64,000 nucleotides of DNA. Source: JAAYBF01 sp963716445. GTDB taxonomy: Bacteria; Actinomycetota; Thermoleophilia; Solirubrobacterales; Thermoleophilaceae. Positions 16,319 through 25,088 of this stretch are shown here, one piece after another. The stretch is from the NCBI GenBank assembly GCA_963716445.1, contig OY970313.1, positions 744,001 through 808,000 of the forward strand. Direction: 5' to 3'. Each line of letters starts with the position of its first letter. The first letter of the stretch is position 1. The notes below the pieces were generated by a model. It saw nothing but the letters and a program-made list of their open reading frames with translations. It was not told the DNA's origin and did no database searches. A program made the translations under genes and the position numbers.

Positions 16319-17551
16319 TCAAGCCGGTGGCTGGACGTCGTCGTCGAGCGCCGCGAGGGCCACGAAGAGGCCCACCGAGGCGGCGAGCATGAGTGCCACG
16401 CCGACGCCTCGCAGCCAGGTGTCGCTGACGAAGGCAATCGCCGCTCCGATCGCCAGGACGGAGGCGGCCGCCGGGACGGGCCCCACCGGCGCGGACGGCC
16501 GCGGGGTTGCCCGTGGCTGACGCGATCGAGTGGCCACGTCGTCCGCCCGCAGTGGCGCGGCGGGATCGAACCGCCCGCTCAGGACGAGCCGGAACAGGTA
16601 GGCGAGCGACGGCGCGAGGATCAGCAGGCCGGCGCCGAAGCCGATCAGCACGGCGTCGATCGTCGCGTCGCTCGCCGCCGCCTGCTCGACCGTCAGCCCC
16701 GGCAGCAGCAGCGGCTCCTGCGCCAGCGCCCAGCCGGCGACGATCGCCGTGACCGCCGCGGCCGCGGACACGCGCGCTGGCTCGTAGCGCCGGGTGGCGA
16801 CGAGAGCGAGCGCCGCCACTCCCGCCAGCGCCGAGGCGACGAGCGCGACCAGCCCGGCCCCGCCCGTCAGGCCGTCGTAGAGCTCGCGCGCGTCGGAGCG
16901 CAGGACGAACGGGCCCGCGAGGGCGATCGCGCCGGCCACGACGCCCGCCACGAGCGCCCGCCCGCGGAACGCCTCGGCGACGTCGCGCGAGCCCATTCGC
17001 GTCGCGTCGGCGGCGAGGTAGACCGCCGCCAGGTACGCGGACGTGGCGACGGCCAGCACGCCGATCAGCATCGACGTCGGATTCAGCCAGCTCGCGATCT
17101 CGTCGCCCTGGGCGTTGCCGACCGGCACGCGGCCCGACGCGATGCCGCCGACCACGGCTCCGAGCGCGAACGGCGTCAGGAAGGACGACAGCGAGAACGT
17201 GAGGCTCAGCGCGCCCTCCTCGCGGGCGCTGGACACGCCGGCGCGCAGGGCGTAGCTCGCGCCGCGCAGGATCACGCCGATCGCCGCCGCGAAGAGCGGG
17301 ATCGCGAGGGTCGAGGCGATCGATGAGAAGGCGGTCGGATAGGCCGTCCAGCACATCGTGAGCACGAAGATCAGCCAGACGTGGTTGGCCTCCCAGACGG
17401 GCGCCATCGCCCGGTGGGTGTGGTCGCGCAGCGCGGCCCCGCGCTCTCCGCGCGCGAACAGCTCCCAGAGGCCGGCACCGAAGTCGGCACCGCCGAGCAC
17501 GGCGTAGGCGGCCAGGCCGATCAGCATCAGGACGACGGGAATCTCAGCCAC
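16319..17551 (-). CDS. cydB: Cytochrome bd oxidase subunit II
   Basis: A 410-residue membrane protein. AYAVLGGADFGAGLWELFARG near the start and VWEANHVWLIFVLTMCWTAYPTAFSSIAS are the diagnostic CydB segments. The GTG at 17551 is chosen because GGGAGG lies 5 nt upstream and homology begins immediately; it overlaps the cydA stop by 8 nt. C-terminal helices are separated by a Pro/Arg-rich loop (residues ~340-370). With CydA it forms the quinol-oxidising, high-affinity terminal oxidase. Confidence 0.94.
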   Translation of the reverse strand: MAEIPVVLMLIGLAAYAVLGGADFGAGLWELFARGERGAALRDHTHRAMAPVWEANHVWLIFVLTMCWTAYPTAFSSIASTLAIPLFAAAIGVILRGASYALRAGVSSAREEGALSLTFSLSSFLTPFALGAVVGGIASGRVPVGNAQGDEIASWLNPTSMLIGVLAVATSAYLAAVYLAADATRMGSRDVAEAFRGRALVAGVVAGAIALAGPFVLRSDARELYDGLTGGAGLVALVASALAGVAALALVATRRYEPARVSAAAAVTAIVAGWALAQEPLLLPGLTVEQAAASDATIDAVLIGFGAGLLILAPSLAYLFRLVLSGRFDPAAPLRADDVATRSRQPRATPRPSAPVGPVPAAASVLAIGAAIAFVSDTWLRGVGVALMLAASVGLFVALAALDDDVQPPA

Positions 17552-18893
17552 CCGCGCCTCCCTCGCCGACCGCCGCCCCATCCTGCTCGAGCGGCCGCGC
17601 GGCCAGCCGTCGGAGGATCCAGAGGACCGCGGCCAGCACCCCCACGTAGACGAGCGCGAGCGTCGCGTAGCCGACCGGGATCCCGCCGGCGCCGGTGACC
17701 GCCGCCTCGGTGCGCATCACGTCGTAGACGACCCACGGCTGGCGCCCGACCTCCGTCGTCACCCAACCGGCGATCAGCGCCACCACCGAAAGCGGCCCGG
17801 CGACGACCACCGCGCGCCAGAACCAGCGCGACTCGGGCAGCCGTCGCTTGCGGATCCGCACCAGCAGGTACCAGCCGGCGATCGCGGCGAGCAGCGTGCC
17901 GATGGTCACCATCGTCAGGAAGGACGTGCGCACGATGCCGACGGGCGGCCGGTCGTCCGGCCGGACCGCGTCGAGTCCCTGGACGGTTGCGTCCGGGTCG
18001 TGGAACGCCAGCAGCGAGAGCAGGTTCGGGATCTCGGGCCCGCCCGGGACGGTGAACGGCGCGCCCTTCGTCGTCTCGCGCAGGTCCTCGAACGACGCCA
18101 GCTTCACCGGCTGCTCCTCGGCGACGACGCGCGCCGCCCAGTCGCCGACGATCAGTTGCACCGGAGCGGCGACGGCGGCGGCGGTCAGGGCGACGGTCAG
18201 CGCCGCGCGCTCGTAGCGTCCGCGATGGCCCTTCAGCCAGCGCCAGCCGTAGACGGCCGCGACCACGAAGCCCGCGACGATGTAGGCCGCGACGTACATG
18301 TGGACGACCTCGTGGGCGAGGTAGGAGTTGCCGAACAGCGCCTCCCAGGGATCGACGTCGACCGCCTCGCCGTTCTCGATCCGGAAGCCGCCGGGGCTGT
18401 TCATCCACGCGTTGACCGAGATCACGAAGAAGGATCCGGTGACCCCCGCGACGATCATCGGGACGCCCGTCAGCAGGTGCGTGCGCGGCGACAGCCGGTC
18501 CCAGCCGTAGACGTAGATCGCGATGAAGATCGCCTCGACGAAGAACGAGAACGCCTCGAGCGTGAACCCGAGCCCGAACACGTCGCCGAACGCGGCCGTG
18601 AAGCCCGGCCAGAGCAGTCCGAGCTCGAAGCTGAGGATCGTCCCGGTGACCACGCCGACGGCGAACAGCGCCAGCATGACCTTCGACCAGCGCCTCGCCA
18701 GCGTCCGGTAGACCGGGTCGCCGGTCCGCTGGTGGCGCCACTCCGCGAACACCACGAACGCCGGGAACGCGACCCCGAAGCAGACCAGCGGGATGTGCAC
18801 GATGAACGACATCGCCTGCATCTGCCGCGCCTCCAGCAGGTACTCCTGCTGGACCGGACCGAACGCTGAGGCGGCGAGTAGGTCGAGCGGCAT
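17544..18893 (-). CDS. cydA: Cytochrome bd oxidase subunit I
   Basis: A 449-residue membrane protein. SFIVHIPLVCFGVAFP provides the heme ligand histidine of helix I, SFFVEAIFIAIYVYGWDRL and SVNAWMNSPGGFRI are conserved, and GRQPWVVYDVMRT is the invariant GRQPW segment. The Q-loop is short, as in most actinobacterial enzymes. It reduces O2 to water with quinol as donor without pumping protons. cydB overlaps by 8 nt; no cydDC assembly transporter is present nearby. Confidence 0.95.
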   Translation of the reverse strand: MPLDLLAASAFGPVQQEYLLEARQMQAMSFIVHIPLVCFGVAFPAFVVFAEWRHQRTGDPVYRTLARRWSKVMLALFAVGVVTGTILSFELGLLWPGFTAAFGDVFGLGFTLEAFSFFVEAIFIAIYVYGWDRLSPRTHLLTGVPMIVAGVTGSFFVISVNAWMNSPGGFRIENGEAVDVDPWEALFGNSYLAHEVVHMYVAAYIVAGFVVAAVYGWRWLKGHRGRYERAALTVALTAAAVAAPVQLIVGDWAARVVAEEQPVKLASFEDLRETTKGAPFTVPGGPEIPNLLSLLAFHDPDATVQGLDAVRPDDRPPVGIVRTSFLTMVTIGTLLAAIAGWYLLVRIRKRRLPESRWFWRAVVVAGPLSVVALIAGWVTTEVGRQPWVVYDVMRTEAAVTGAGGIPVGYATLALVYVGVLAAVLWILRRLAARPLEQDGAAVGEGGAGG

Positions 18894-18978
18894 GGGTCGC
18901 GCGGCGAGCGTAGCGCGCGCATGGCCGGCCGTCGGTCGGGTATGGGCATCTGGACCGCGATTGAGGGAGACGACGACG

Positions 18979-19857
18979 ATGGCCGAGCCGACCGAGTACG
19001 ACCGTCAACAGGAGCGGCGACCGCCGCAGCACCAGCCGCGACAGCCCGGGATCCAGGCGGAGATGGAGCCGGAGCCGGTGACGGTGCCGGAGCACTACGT
19101 CGGCAGCGGAAAGCTCGAGGGCCGGCGGGCGCTGATAACCGGCGGCGACTCGGGCATCGGGCGGGCGGTGGCGGTGCTGTTCGCCATCGAGGGCGCCGAT
19201 GTCGTGTTCGTCTACCTCGACGAGCACGAGGACGCCGAGCGGACGGTCGAGCTGGTCGAGGAGCACGGCCGGCGCTGCCTGCCGATCGCCTGCGACGTCC
19301 GCGACGAGGGCAACTGCCGCACCGCGGTCGAGCGAACCGTGGAGAGCCTCGGCGGGCTCGACGTGCTCGTCAACCACGCCGGCGAGCAGCACCCGCGCGA
19401 CAAGTTCGAGGACATCTCCGAGCACCAGCTCGAGCGGACGTTCCGCACCAACGTCTTCTCGATGTTCTTCGTGACGAAGGCGGCGCTGCCGCACCTCGCG
19501 CCGGGGTCGGCGATCGTCAACACGACGTCGGTGACGGCCTACCAGGGCAACCCGTCGATGATCGACTACTCGGCGACCAACGGGGCGATCGTCTCGTTCA
19601 CGCGGGCGCTCAGCAACCAGGTCGTCGAGCGCGGCGTCCGCGTCAACGCGGTGGCGCCAGGACCGGTCTGGACGCCGCTGATCCCGGCGACCTTTCCCGC
19701 CGAGAAGGTCGAGAGCTTCGGCGACCACGTCCCGCTCGGCAGGGCCGGCCAGCCGGCCGAGCTGGCCCCGAGCTACGTCTTCCTCGCCAGCGACGACTCC
19801 TCGTACATGAGCGGCCAGGTGCTGCACCCCAACGGCGGAGCCGTCGTCGGGAGCTAG
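18979..19857 (+). CDS. SDR-family oxidoreductase with altered active site
   Basis: A 292-residue protein with a 45-residue Gln/Pro/Glu-rich N-terminal extension followed by a classical SDR fold: TGGDSGIGRAVAVLF (cofactor loop), ACDVRDE and LVNHAGEQHP. It belongs to the YghA/YdaD-like 'GEQ' branch often tied to stress. The catalytic motif normally YSATKGAI reads YSATNGAI: Y197 is kept but the lysine is Asn201 (codon AAC at 19579-19581). NNAG is also changed to NHAG. It may be inactive or use another mechanism. ATG at 18979 follows a weak GGGAG. Confidence 0.88.
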   Translation: MAEPTEYDRQQERRPPQHQPRQPGIQAEMEPEPVTVPEHYVGSGKLEGRRALITGGDSGIGRAVAVLFAIEGADVVFVYLDEHEDAERTVELVEEHGRRCLPIACDVRDEGNCRTAVERTVESLGGLDVLVNHAGEQHPRDKFEDISEHQLERTFRTNVFSMFFVTKAALPHLAPGSAIVNTTSVTAYQGNPSMIDYSATNGAIVSFTRALSNQVVERGVRVNAVAPGPVWTPLIPATFPAEKVESFGDHVPLGRAGQPAELAPSYVFLASDDSSYMSGQVLHPNGGAVVGS

Positions 19858-19872
19858 CCGCGTCTCGCGGAC

Positions 19873-19916
19873 GAGTGGAACCTTGACCGGGCTCTACCCC
19901 GGTCAAAGCTCCACTC
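19873..19916. repeat. 44-nt palindromic repeat, copy 2
   Basis: The left arm GAGTGGAACCTTGACCGGG and right arm CCCCGGTCAAAGCTCCACTC share the length and consensus of copy 1. It sits between the convergent stops of the SDR gene (19857) and the acidic-tail gene (19929). The right flank TGTCCGAAG is a diverged form of GTTCGGAAG. Confidence 0.8.
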
Positions 19917-19928
19917 TGTCCGAAGGGG

Positions 19929-20342
19929 TCAGTCGTCGTCGCCTCCGCCGTGGCCGCTGTTGTCGTCGTCGGACTCGAAGTCGTCGCCGCCGTGACCGGA
20001 GCCGCTGTGATCGTCGTCGTCGCCGCCGCGTCCATGTCCGCGTCCACGTCCCCGCCCGCGGTCGTCGTCCATGCCCGGGTGCGGCGTCGTGGTCGTGTTC
20101 GTGTCGCCGAAGTCGCCGGGGCCCTGGTCGGGCGTGCCGTCGTCGTCGGACGTCGTGGTGTCCTCGGCCGTGGTCGTGTCCTCCGCCGTGGTGGCGTCGT
20201 CGGTCGTCGTCCCCTCGACGGTGTTCGCCGCCGGGGCGCCCGGGTCCGACGACGGCGGCACCAGGCTCGAGCCGACGGCGACCGCCGCCACGAGCCCGAG
20301 GACCGCGAGTGCGAAGCCGGTTGCGTAGCGCATCTTGCCCAT
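19929..20342 (-). CDS. Membrane-anchored protein with acidic His/Asp/Gly-rich tail
   Basis: A 137-residue protein. GGAAGGAG lies 7 nt before the ATG at 20342. One hydrophobic segment (residues 6-26) is followed by a Thr/Asp-rich low-complexity region (TTTDDATTAEDTTTAEDTTT) and a tail with GRGRGRGHGRGG and repeated Asp, His and Gly ending GGGDDD. The tail looks disordered, strongly acidic and able to bind metals. The gene diverges from the adjacent two-component system, whose last gene encodes a protein of the same architecture. Function unknown. Confidence 0.75.
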   Translation of the reverse strand: MGKMRYATGFALAVLGLVAAVAVGSSLVPPSSDPGAPAANTVEGTTTDDATTAEDTTTAEDTTTSDDDGTPDQGPGDFGDTNTTTTPHPGMDDDRGRGRGRGHGRGGDDDDHSGSGHGGDDFESDDDNSGHGGGDDD

Positions 20343-20469
20343 GTCGCTGCTCCTTCCGATCGGGTTGCCGTGCAAGCGTCGCGGCGCCGTCCACAGCGCT
20401 TCGCCAGCGGCCGGTAAGGAGTCGGTAAGGGATGTCGAGACCGCGCTCGGACGGGGCTACAGTTGGCAC

Positions 20470-21171
20470 GTGGAACCGGCGGCGGGCCGCCCGCGCATCC
20501 TGTTCGTGGAGGACGAGCGCTCGATCTCCGAGCCGTTCGCCAAGGCCCTCGCGCGCGAGGGCTTCGAGCCGGTCACCGCCTTCACCGCGGCCGAGGCGCT
20601 CGCGCTCGCCGCACGGATGGAGTTCGACCTCGTGCTGCTCGACCTCAACCTGCCCGACGGCGACGGCCGCGACGTCTGCCGCGAGCTGCGGCGCAAGTCC
20701 GACGTGCCGGTCGTGATGCTCACCGCGCGCGGGACCGAGATGGATCGCGTCGTCGGGCTCGAGCTGGGCGCCGACGACTACGTCGTCAAGCCGTTCTCGA
20801 GCGCCGAGGTGATCGCCCGCATCCGCGCCGTCCTGCGCCGGGCGGGCAAGGGCTCGGCCACGCCCGCCGGGCCCCAGACGATCGGCGAGCTCACCGTCGA
20901 TCCCGGCGCCCGGCGAGCGATCCTCGCCGGCGACGAGCTCGACCTCACCCGCCGCGAGTTCGATCTGCTCGCCCGGCTCGCCGAGGACGCCGGCAACGTC
21001 GTGACCCGCGACGAGCTGCTCGCGAGCGTCTGGGACGCGAACTGGTACGGCTCGACCAAGACGCTCGACGTCCACGTCGGCACGCTGCGGCGCAAGCTCG
21101 GCGACGACGCCGAGCGCCCGACCTACATCCACACGGTCCGTGGCGTCGGCTTCCGGATGGCCGAGCCGTGA
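20470..21171 (+). CDS. OmpR/PhoB-family response regulator
   Basis: A 233-residue regulator. The receiver domain has the acidic pair in FVEDERS, phospho-acceptor D58 in LVLLDLNLPDGDG, Thr in VVMLTARG and Lys in DYVVKPFS. The C-terminal winged helix has LTRREFDLLARLAEDAGNVVTRDELL and TLDVHVGTLRRKLG. The GTG at 20470 has TACAGT 6 nt upstream, indicating a leaderless transcript. It overlaps the histidine kinase gene by 4 nt and is divergent from the acidic-tail membrane protein, a likely target. Confidence 0.95.
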   Translation: MEPAAGRPRILFVEDERSISEPFAKALAREGFEPVTAFTAAEALALAARMEFDLVLLDLNLPDGDGRDVCRELRRKSDVPVVMLTARGTEMDRVVGLELGADDYVVKPFSSAEVIARIRAVLRRAGKGSATPAGPQTIGELTVDPGARRAILAGDELDLTRREFDLLARLAEDAGNVVTRDELLASVWDANWYGSTKTLDVHVGTLRRKLGDDAERPTYIHTVRGVGFRMAEP

Positions 21172-22544
21172 GCCTCCGGACCGGCCTGCTGCTGGCGATG
21201 GCCTACGTGCTGCTGCTGGCGATCCTCGCGCTCGGCGTGCCGCTCGCGCTCAACGTTCGCGACCGCGTCGACTCCGAGGTCCGCTCGCAGGCGCGCAGCC
21301 AGGCCGACGTGGTGGCGGTCACGGCGTCCGACGCGATCGGCGACGGCGCGCCGGGGCTCGAGCGGCTCACCGCCTCGGCCGCGCGCTCGGTGCGCGGGCG
21401 GGTGGTGATCGTCGACGCGCGCGGTCGCGTGCTCGCCGACAGCGCCGGGTCGGCCGCGCCGCGCGAGAGCTATGCCGACCGTCCCGAGATCGCGGCGGCG
21501 CTCGACAGCCGGCCGTTCCAGGAGACCCGCTCGAGCGAGACGCTCGACGAGACGCTGCTGGCGACGGCGGTGCCGGTGCTCGAGAACGGACGGCCGATCG
21601 GCGCGGTTCGCGTGACGCAGAGCGTCGCGGCGGTCGATCGCGCGGTCTGGCGCTCGGTCGCCGGCCTCGCGCTGCTCGGAGCGGTGGTGCTGGCGCTCGG
21701 GCTCGGCGTCGGCGCCGTCATCGCGCGCCGCATCGCACGCCCGCTCGGCCGCCTCGACGCCACCGCCCGCCGGATCGCCGAGGGCGACCTCAACCGCCGC
21801 GCTCCCGTCGAGGGAACGACCGAGCAGCGCTCGCTCGCGCGGTCGTTCAACACGATGACGGGACGGCTCGCCGAGGCGCTCCACGCCCAGCGCCAGTTCG
21901 TCGCGGACGCCTCGCACCAGCTGCGGACGCCGCTGACCGGGCTGCGGCTGAGGCTCGAGGAGGCGCGGGCGGAGTCGCGCGATCCGGCGGCGCGCGCGGA
22001 GATCGACGAGGGCATCCACGAGGTCGACCGTCTGAGCGCGATGGTCGAGGAGCTGCTCGTGCTCAGCCGCGCCGGCGAGACGGACGCGCTGGCGGAGGCC
22101 GAGACGCTCGACCTCGGCGCCGCGGCCGGCGCGGCCGGCCGGCGCTGGGAGGGCCCGGCCCGCGAGGGCGGCGTCGACCTGACGGTGCGAAGCACCAACG
22201 GCGCGCGGCCCGTCCGCTGCTCGCGCGCGGCGCTCGAGCGGGCGGTCGACGCGCTGGTCGAGAACGCGATCCGCTACTCGCCCTCGGGCAGCGAGGTCGA
22301 GATCGTCGCCGGCGACGGCGGCCTGGCGGTGCTCGACCGCGGTCCGGGCCTCGAGCCCGGGGAGGAGGAGGCCGTGCTGCGGCGCTTCCACCGCGGCTCC
22401 GCCGGGCGGCGCGGGCCGTCCGGGACCGGCTTGGGCCTCGCGATCGCCCAGGAGCTGGCGGGCACCTGGGGCGGCGAGCTGCGGATCGGCAACCGCGAGG
22501 ACGGCGACGGAGCGCGTGCGATCCTGACCTGGAGGCGATCGTGA
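21168..22544 (+). CDS. Sensor histidine kinase
   Basis: A 458-residue kinase: TM1 (residues ~5-27), a ~135-residue extracytoplasmic sensor domain, TM2 (~165-187), HAMP (RRIARPLGRLDATARRIAEGDLNRR), H-box FVADASHQLRTPLTG with H250, then ATPase motifs N (LVENAIRYSP), G1 (DRGPGL) and G2 (GTGLGLAIAQ). It phosphorylates the overlapping response regulator. Its stop overlaps the GTG of the next gene (GTGA), so a third protein is produced in step. Confidence 0.95.
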   Translation: MSLRTGLLLAMAYVLLLAILALGVPLALNVRDRVDSEVRSQARSQADVVAVTASDAIGDGAPGLERLTASAARSVRGRVVIVDARGRVLADSAGSAAPRESYADRPEIAAALDSRPFQETRSSETLDETLLATAVPVLENGRPIGAVRVTQSVAAVDRAVWRSVAGLALLGAVVLALGLGVGAVIARRIARPLGRLDATARRIAEGDLNRRAPVEGTTEQRSLARSFNTMTGRLAEALHAQRQFVADASHQLRTPLTGLRLRLEEARAESRDPAARAEIDEGIHEVDRLSAMVEELLVLSRAGETDALAEAETLDLGAAAGAAGRRWEGPAREGGVDLTVRSTNGARPVRCSRAALERAVDALVENAIRYSPSGSEVEIVAGDGGLAVLDRGPGLEPGEEEAVLRRFHRGSAGRRGPSGTGLGLAIAQELAGTWGGELRIGNREDGDGARAILTWRRS

Positions 22545-22966
22545 GTCGCGCGACGGTCCTCACCTGGACGCTGGTCGCCCTGCTCGGGCTGGCCGTCGCG
22601 GCTGGGATATCGCTCGGCGTGCGCGCGCTCACGACCGAGCGCGTGGGCCTCGCGTCCGAGCCGATCACCGCCGGGGAGGAGCTCGCGCCGCCTCCCGACC
22701 GCGTGGAGCGACGACGAGAGGCCCGCGAGCGGCGCCGGCGTCAGGCGGCGCGGAGGGCAGCCGCCCGCCGGAGGGCTGCCGAGCAGACGCCGCAGGCGCC
22801 CACGCCGGCGCCCGAGCCGGTCCCGGTCGCCCCGCCGCCGGTCGTCGACGACGGAGGCGGCGTGGACGACGATGGGGGCAGGGGACGCGGCCGCGGTCGC
22901 AGCGGCGGCGACTCGGGCTCCTCAGGCTCCGGCTCGGACGACTCCGGCGGCGGCGACGACGACTGA
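22541..22966 (+). CDS. Membrane-anchored protein with basic coil and acidic Gly/Ser/Asp tail
   Basis: A 141-residue protein translated from a GTG overlapping the kinase stop. It has one N-terminal hydrophobic helix (residues 5-27) and a strongly basic segment of Arg/Ala (RRREARERRRRQAARRAAARRR). A Pro-rich hinge (TPAPEPVPVAPPPVV) and an acidic tail with GRGRGRSGG and SGSGSDDSGGGDDD follow. Its tail resembles that of the divergent gene at 19929. It could act as an accessory sensor or envelope component for the two-component system; this is inference. Confidence 0.7.
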   Translation: MSRATVLTWTLVALLGLAVAAGISLGVRALTTERVGLASEPITAGEELAPPPDRVERRREARERRRRQAARRAAARRRAAEQTPQAPTPAPEPVPVAPPPVVDDGGGVDDDGGRGRGRGRSGGDSGSSGSGSDDSGGGDDD

Positions 22967-22982
22967 ACGCCGGCGAGGAGGT

Positions 22983-23046
22983 CTGCCGGCGGGGGACAGC
23001 TAGGGCCCGGAGGGATGGGCCTGTGCGTGCCGACCCCCGCCGGCAG
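22983..23046 (+). terminator. Long stem-loop after the two-component operon
   Basis: A 13-bp perfect inverted repeat, CTGCCGGCGGGGG (22983-22995) with CCCCCGCCGGCAG (23034-23046), encloses a 38-nt loop with internal complementarity (AGGGCCC...GGGCCT). It starts 17 nt after the stop of the operon. No T-run follows, so termination is plausible but unproven. Confidence 0.5.
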
Positions 23047-23069
23047 AGAACCGAACACACGGCCTGGCG

Positions 23070-23091
23070 CGGTCACGGAGGGGTGTGACCG
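23070..23091 (+). terminator. Second stem-loop in the same intergenic region
   Basis: CGGTCAC (23070-23076) pairs perfectly with GTGACCG (23085-23091) around an 8-nt loop. It could be part of the terminator region or an operator for the exporter genes. The rest of the 302-nt gap 22967-23268 shows only an AT-richer patch (23155-23185) and TAGCCT at 23254-23259, a candidate -10 for the ABC genes. Confidence 0.35.
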
Positions 23092-23268
23092 TTCGGCTCA
23101 TGAGTTCGCAGCCGCGGGAGCCCAGGTGCGCTGCGGGCTACCGCAGTCCTCCGAACAAAATAAGAACAACTGACGCGCCGTTTGTCAAGCCGCGTTCGAG
23201 GGCGGGCGCTCGTGGACCCATTCGCGACCGGCTGGGCGCGAGGCTCGCGCGGGTAGCCTGTGGGCTCC

Positions 23269-24309
23269 ATGTCGTCGCCCACACAGCACCCCGCCAGCAT
23301 CGAGGTCGAGGGCCTCGTCAAGCAGTTCAAGAAGGGACCGCGCGCGGTGGATGGGATCGACCTCCACGTCGATCCCGGCGAGATCTACGGCTTCCTCGGC
23401 CCGAACGGGGCCGGCAAGTCGACCACGGTGCTGATGCTGACCACGCTGCTGCCCCCGACCGCCGGCGCCGCGCGGGTGGCCGGCTGGGACGTCGCGCGCG
23501 ACGGCGCTCGCGTGCGCGAGAGCATCGGCGCCGCGCTCCAGGAGGCGGCGCTCGACCCGTTCCTGACCGCCCGCGAGCACATGCGCCTGCAGACCTCGCT
23601 CCACGGCCTGCCGAGGGCCGAGCGCGAGCGCCGCGGCGACGAGCTGATCGAGCGCGTCGGGCTCTCGGATGCCGCCGAGCGCAAGGTCGGCGGCTACTCC
23701 GGCGGCATGCGCCGCCGGCTCGACCTCGCCCTCTCGCTCGTCCACCGGCCACGGATCCTCTTCCTCGACGAGCCGACGACCGGCCTCGACCCGCAGAGCC
23801 GCGCCGCCCTCTGGGAGGAGGTCGAGCGGCTGTCGAGGGAGGACGGCGTCACCGTCTTCCTCACGACGCAGTACCTCGAGGAGGCCGACGCCCTGGCCGC
23901 GCGCGTCGGGATCATCGACAACGGCAAGCTGGTCGCCGAGGGCACGCCGGCGGCGCTGAAGGCGGAGATCGGCGAGCCGAGCCTCGAGGTCGTCCCGGCC
24001 GAGAGCGATCGCCGCGAGGACATGGCACGCGTCCTGCAGCGCTTCGGCGACGGAGACGACGAGTGCGTGCACCACGAGCGCGGCAGCGTCGGCGTGCGCC
24101 TCCAGGGCGGCGACACCGCGCTCGCCGGAGTGGTCCGGGCGCTGGACGCCGAGGGCATCGGCGTCGCCAGCCTGCAGCTTCACGCCCCGACGCTCGACGA
24201 CGTCTTCCTCGCGAAGACCGGGCGCTCGCTCGAGGGCTCCGGAGACGGCGACGACGAGGACACGGCGGAGGCGGGCCGGGAGGAGGCCGCCGAGGGCGTT
24301 CCCGCGTGA
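23269..24309 (+). CDS. ABC exporter ATP-binding protein, DrrA/NodI type
   Basis: A 346-residue ATPase: Walker A GPNGAGKST, Q-loop ALQEAALDPFLTAREH, signature YSGGMRRRLDLALSLVHRP, Walker B ILFLDEPTTGLDPQSR and switch TTQYLEEAD. The C-terminal ~100 residues, including LHAPTLDDVFLAKTGRSL, are typical of the daunorubicin-resistance (DrrA) group and end in an acidic tail. It energises the two permeases downstream, with which it overlaps by 4 nt. TAGCCT 9 nt before the ATG suggests a short or absent leader. Confidence 0.93.
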   Translation: MSSPTQHPASIEVEGLVKQFKKGPRAVDGIDLHVDPGEIYGFLGPNGAGKSTTVLMLTTLLPPTAGAARVAGWDVARDGARVRESIGAALQEAALDPFLTAREHMRLQTSLHGLPRAERERRGDELIERVGLSDAAERKVGGYSGGMRRRLDLALSLVHRPRILFLDEPTTGLDPQSRAALWEEVERLSREDGVTVFLTTQYLEEADALAARVGIIDNGKLVAEGTPAALKAEIGEPSLEVVPAESDRREDMARVLQRFGDGDDECVHHERGSVGVRLQGGDTALAGVVRALDAEGIGVASLQLHAPTLDDVFLAKTGRSLEGSGDGDDEDTAEAGREEAAEGVPA

Positions 24310-25088
24310 GCCGTCCCTCGCCGCTGATCCAGATCCGCGCGATCGCCTGGCGGTCGCTGATCCGCACCGCCCGCCAGCCCGCCCAGGTCGTGCCGGCGAT
24401 CACCTTCCCGCTGTTCCTCTTCGCGATCAACGCCGGCGGCCTCGACGCCGCGGCAGAGCTGCCCGGCTTCCTGGCGCCCGACTACCTCACCTTCATCCTC
24501 GCCGTGCCGTTCATCCAGGCCGGGATCTTCGCCGTCTCCGGCGTCGGCGCCGACCTCGCGCGGGACATCGAGTCGGGCTTCCTCGACCGCCTGGCGCTGA
24601 CGCCGCTCAGCCGCGCCGGCCTGGTCTCCGGCCAGGTGATCGGCACGATCGCGCTCGGCGTCGTCCAGGGGACCGTCTTCCTGCTGGTCGGCCTGGCGGC
24701 CGGCGCGACGCTCGAGACCGGCGTGCCGGGAGCGCTGGTGCTGATCGCGCTGGTCGTCTGCATCGTCTTCGCCTTCGGGCTGATCGGGGTCACCGCCGCG
24801 TTCCGCTTCGGCAACGGCGAGGCCGTCCAGGGCCTGTTCCCGGTCCTGTTCGTCTTCCTGTTCCTCTCGACGATGGGCCTGCCGAAGGACCTGATCACGC
24901 AGGGCTGGTTCCAGACGGTCGCGACCTACAACCCGGTCAGCTACCTGCTCGACGGCATCCGCAGCCTCTTCTACGGCGGCTGGGACGCGGAGGCGCTCGC
25001 GCTCGCCTTCGGCTGCACGGCGGCGATCGCGGCGGTCTTCCTGCCGCTCGCGATCAGGACCCTGCGCGCGCGGGTGGTGCGGACGTGA
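24306..25088 (+). CDS. ABC-2 type permease, DrrB family
   Basis: A 260-residue membrane protein with six hydrophobic segments. The N-terminal IQIRAIAWRSLIRTARQPAQVVPAITFPLFLFA and the mid-region ESGFLDRLALTPLSRAGLVSGQVIG are typical of ABC-2/DrrB permeases, as is YNPVSYLLDGIRSLFYGGW near the end. It begins at a GTG overlapping the ATPase stop and ends overlapping the next permease. Probably half of a heterodimeric exporter; the substrate is unknown. Confidence 0.9.
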   Translation: MSRPSPLIQIRAIAWRSLIRTARQPAQVVPAITFPLFLFAINAGGLDAAAELPGFLAPDYLTFILAVPFIQAGIFAVSGVGADLARDIESGFLDRLALTPLSRAGLVSGQVIGTIALGVVQGTVFLLVGLAAGATLETGVPGALVLIALVVCIVFAFGLIGVTAAFRFGNGEAVQGLFPVLFVFLFLSTMGLPKDLITQGWFQTVATYNPVSYLLDGIRSLFYGGWDAEALALAFGCTAAIAAVFLPLAIRTLRARVVRT

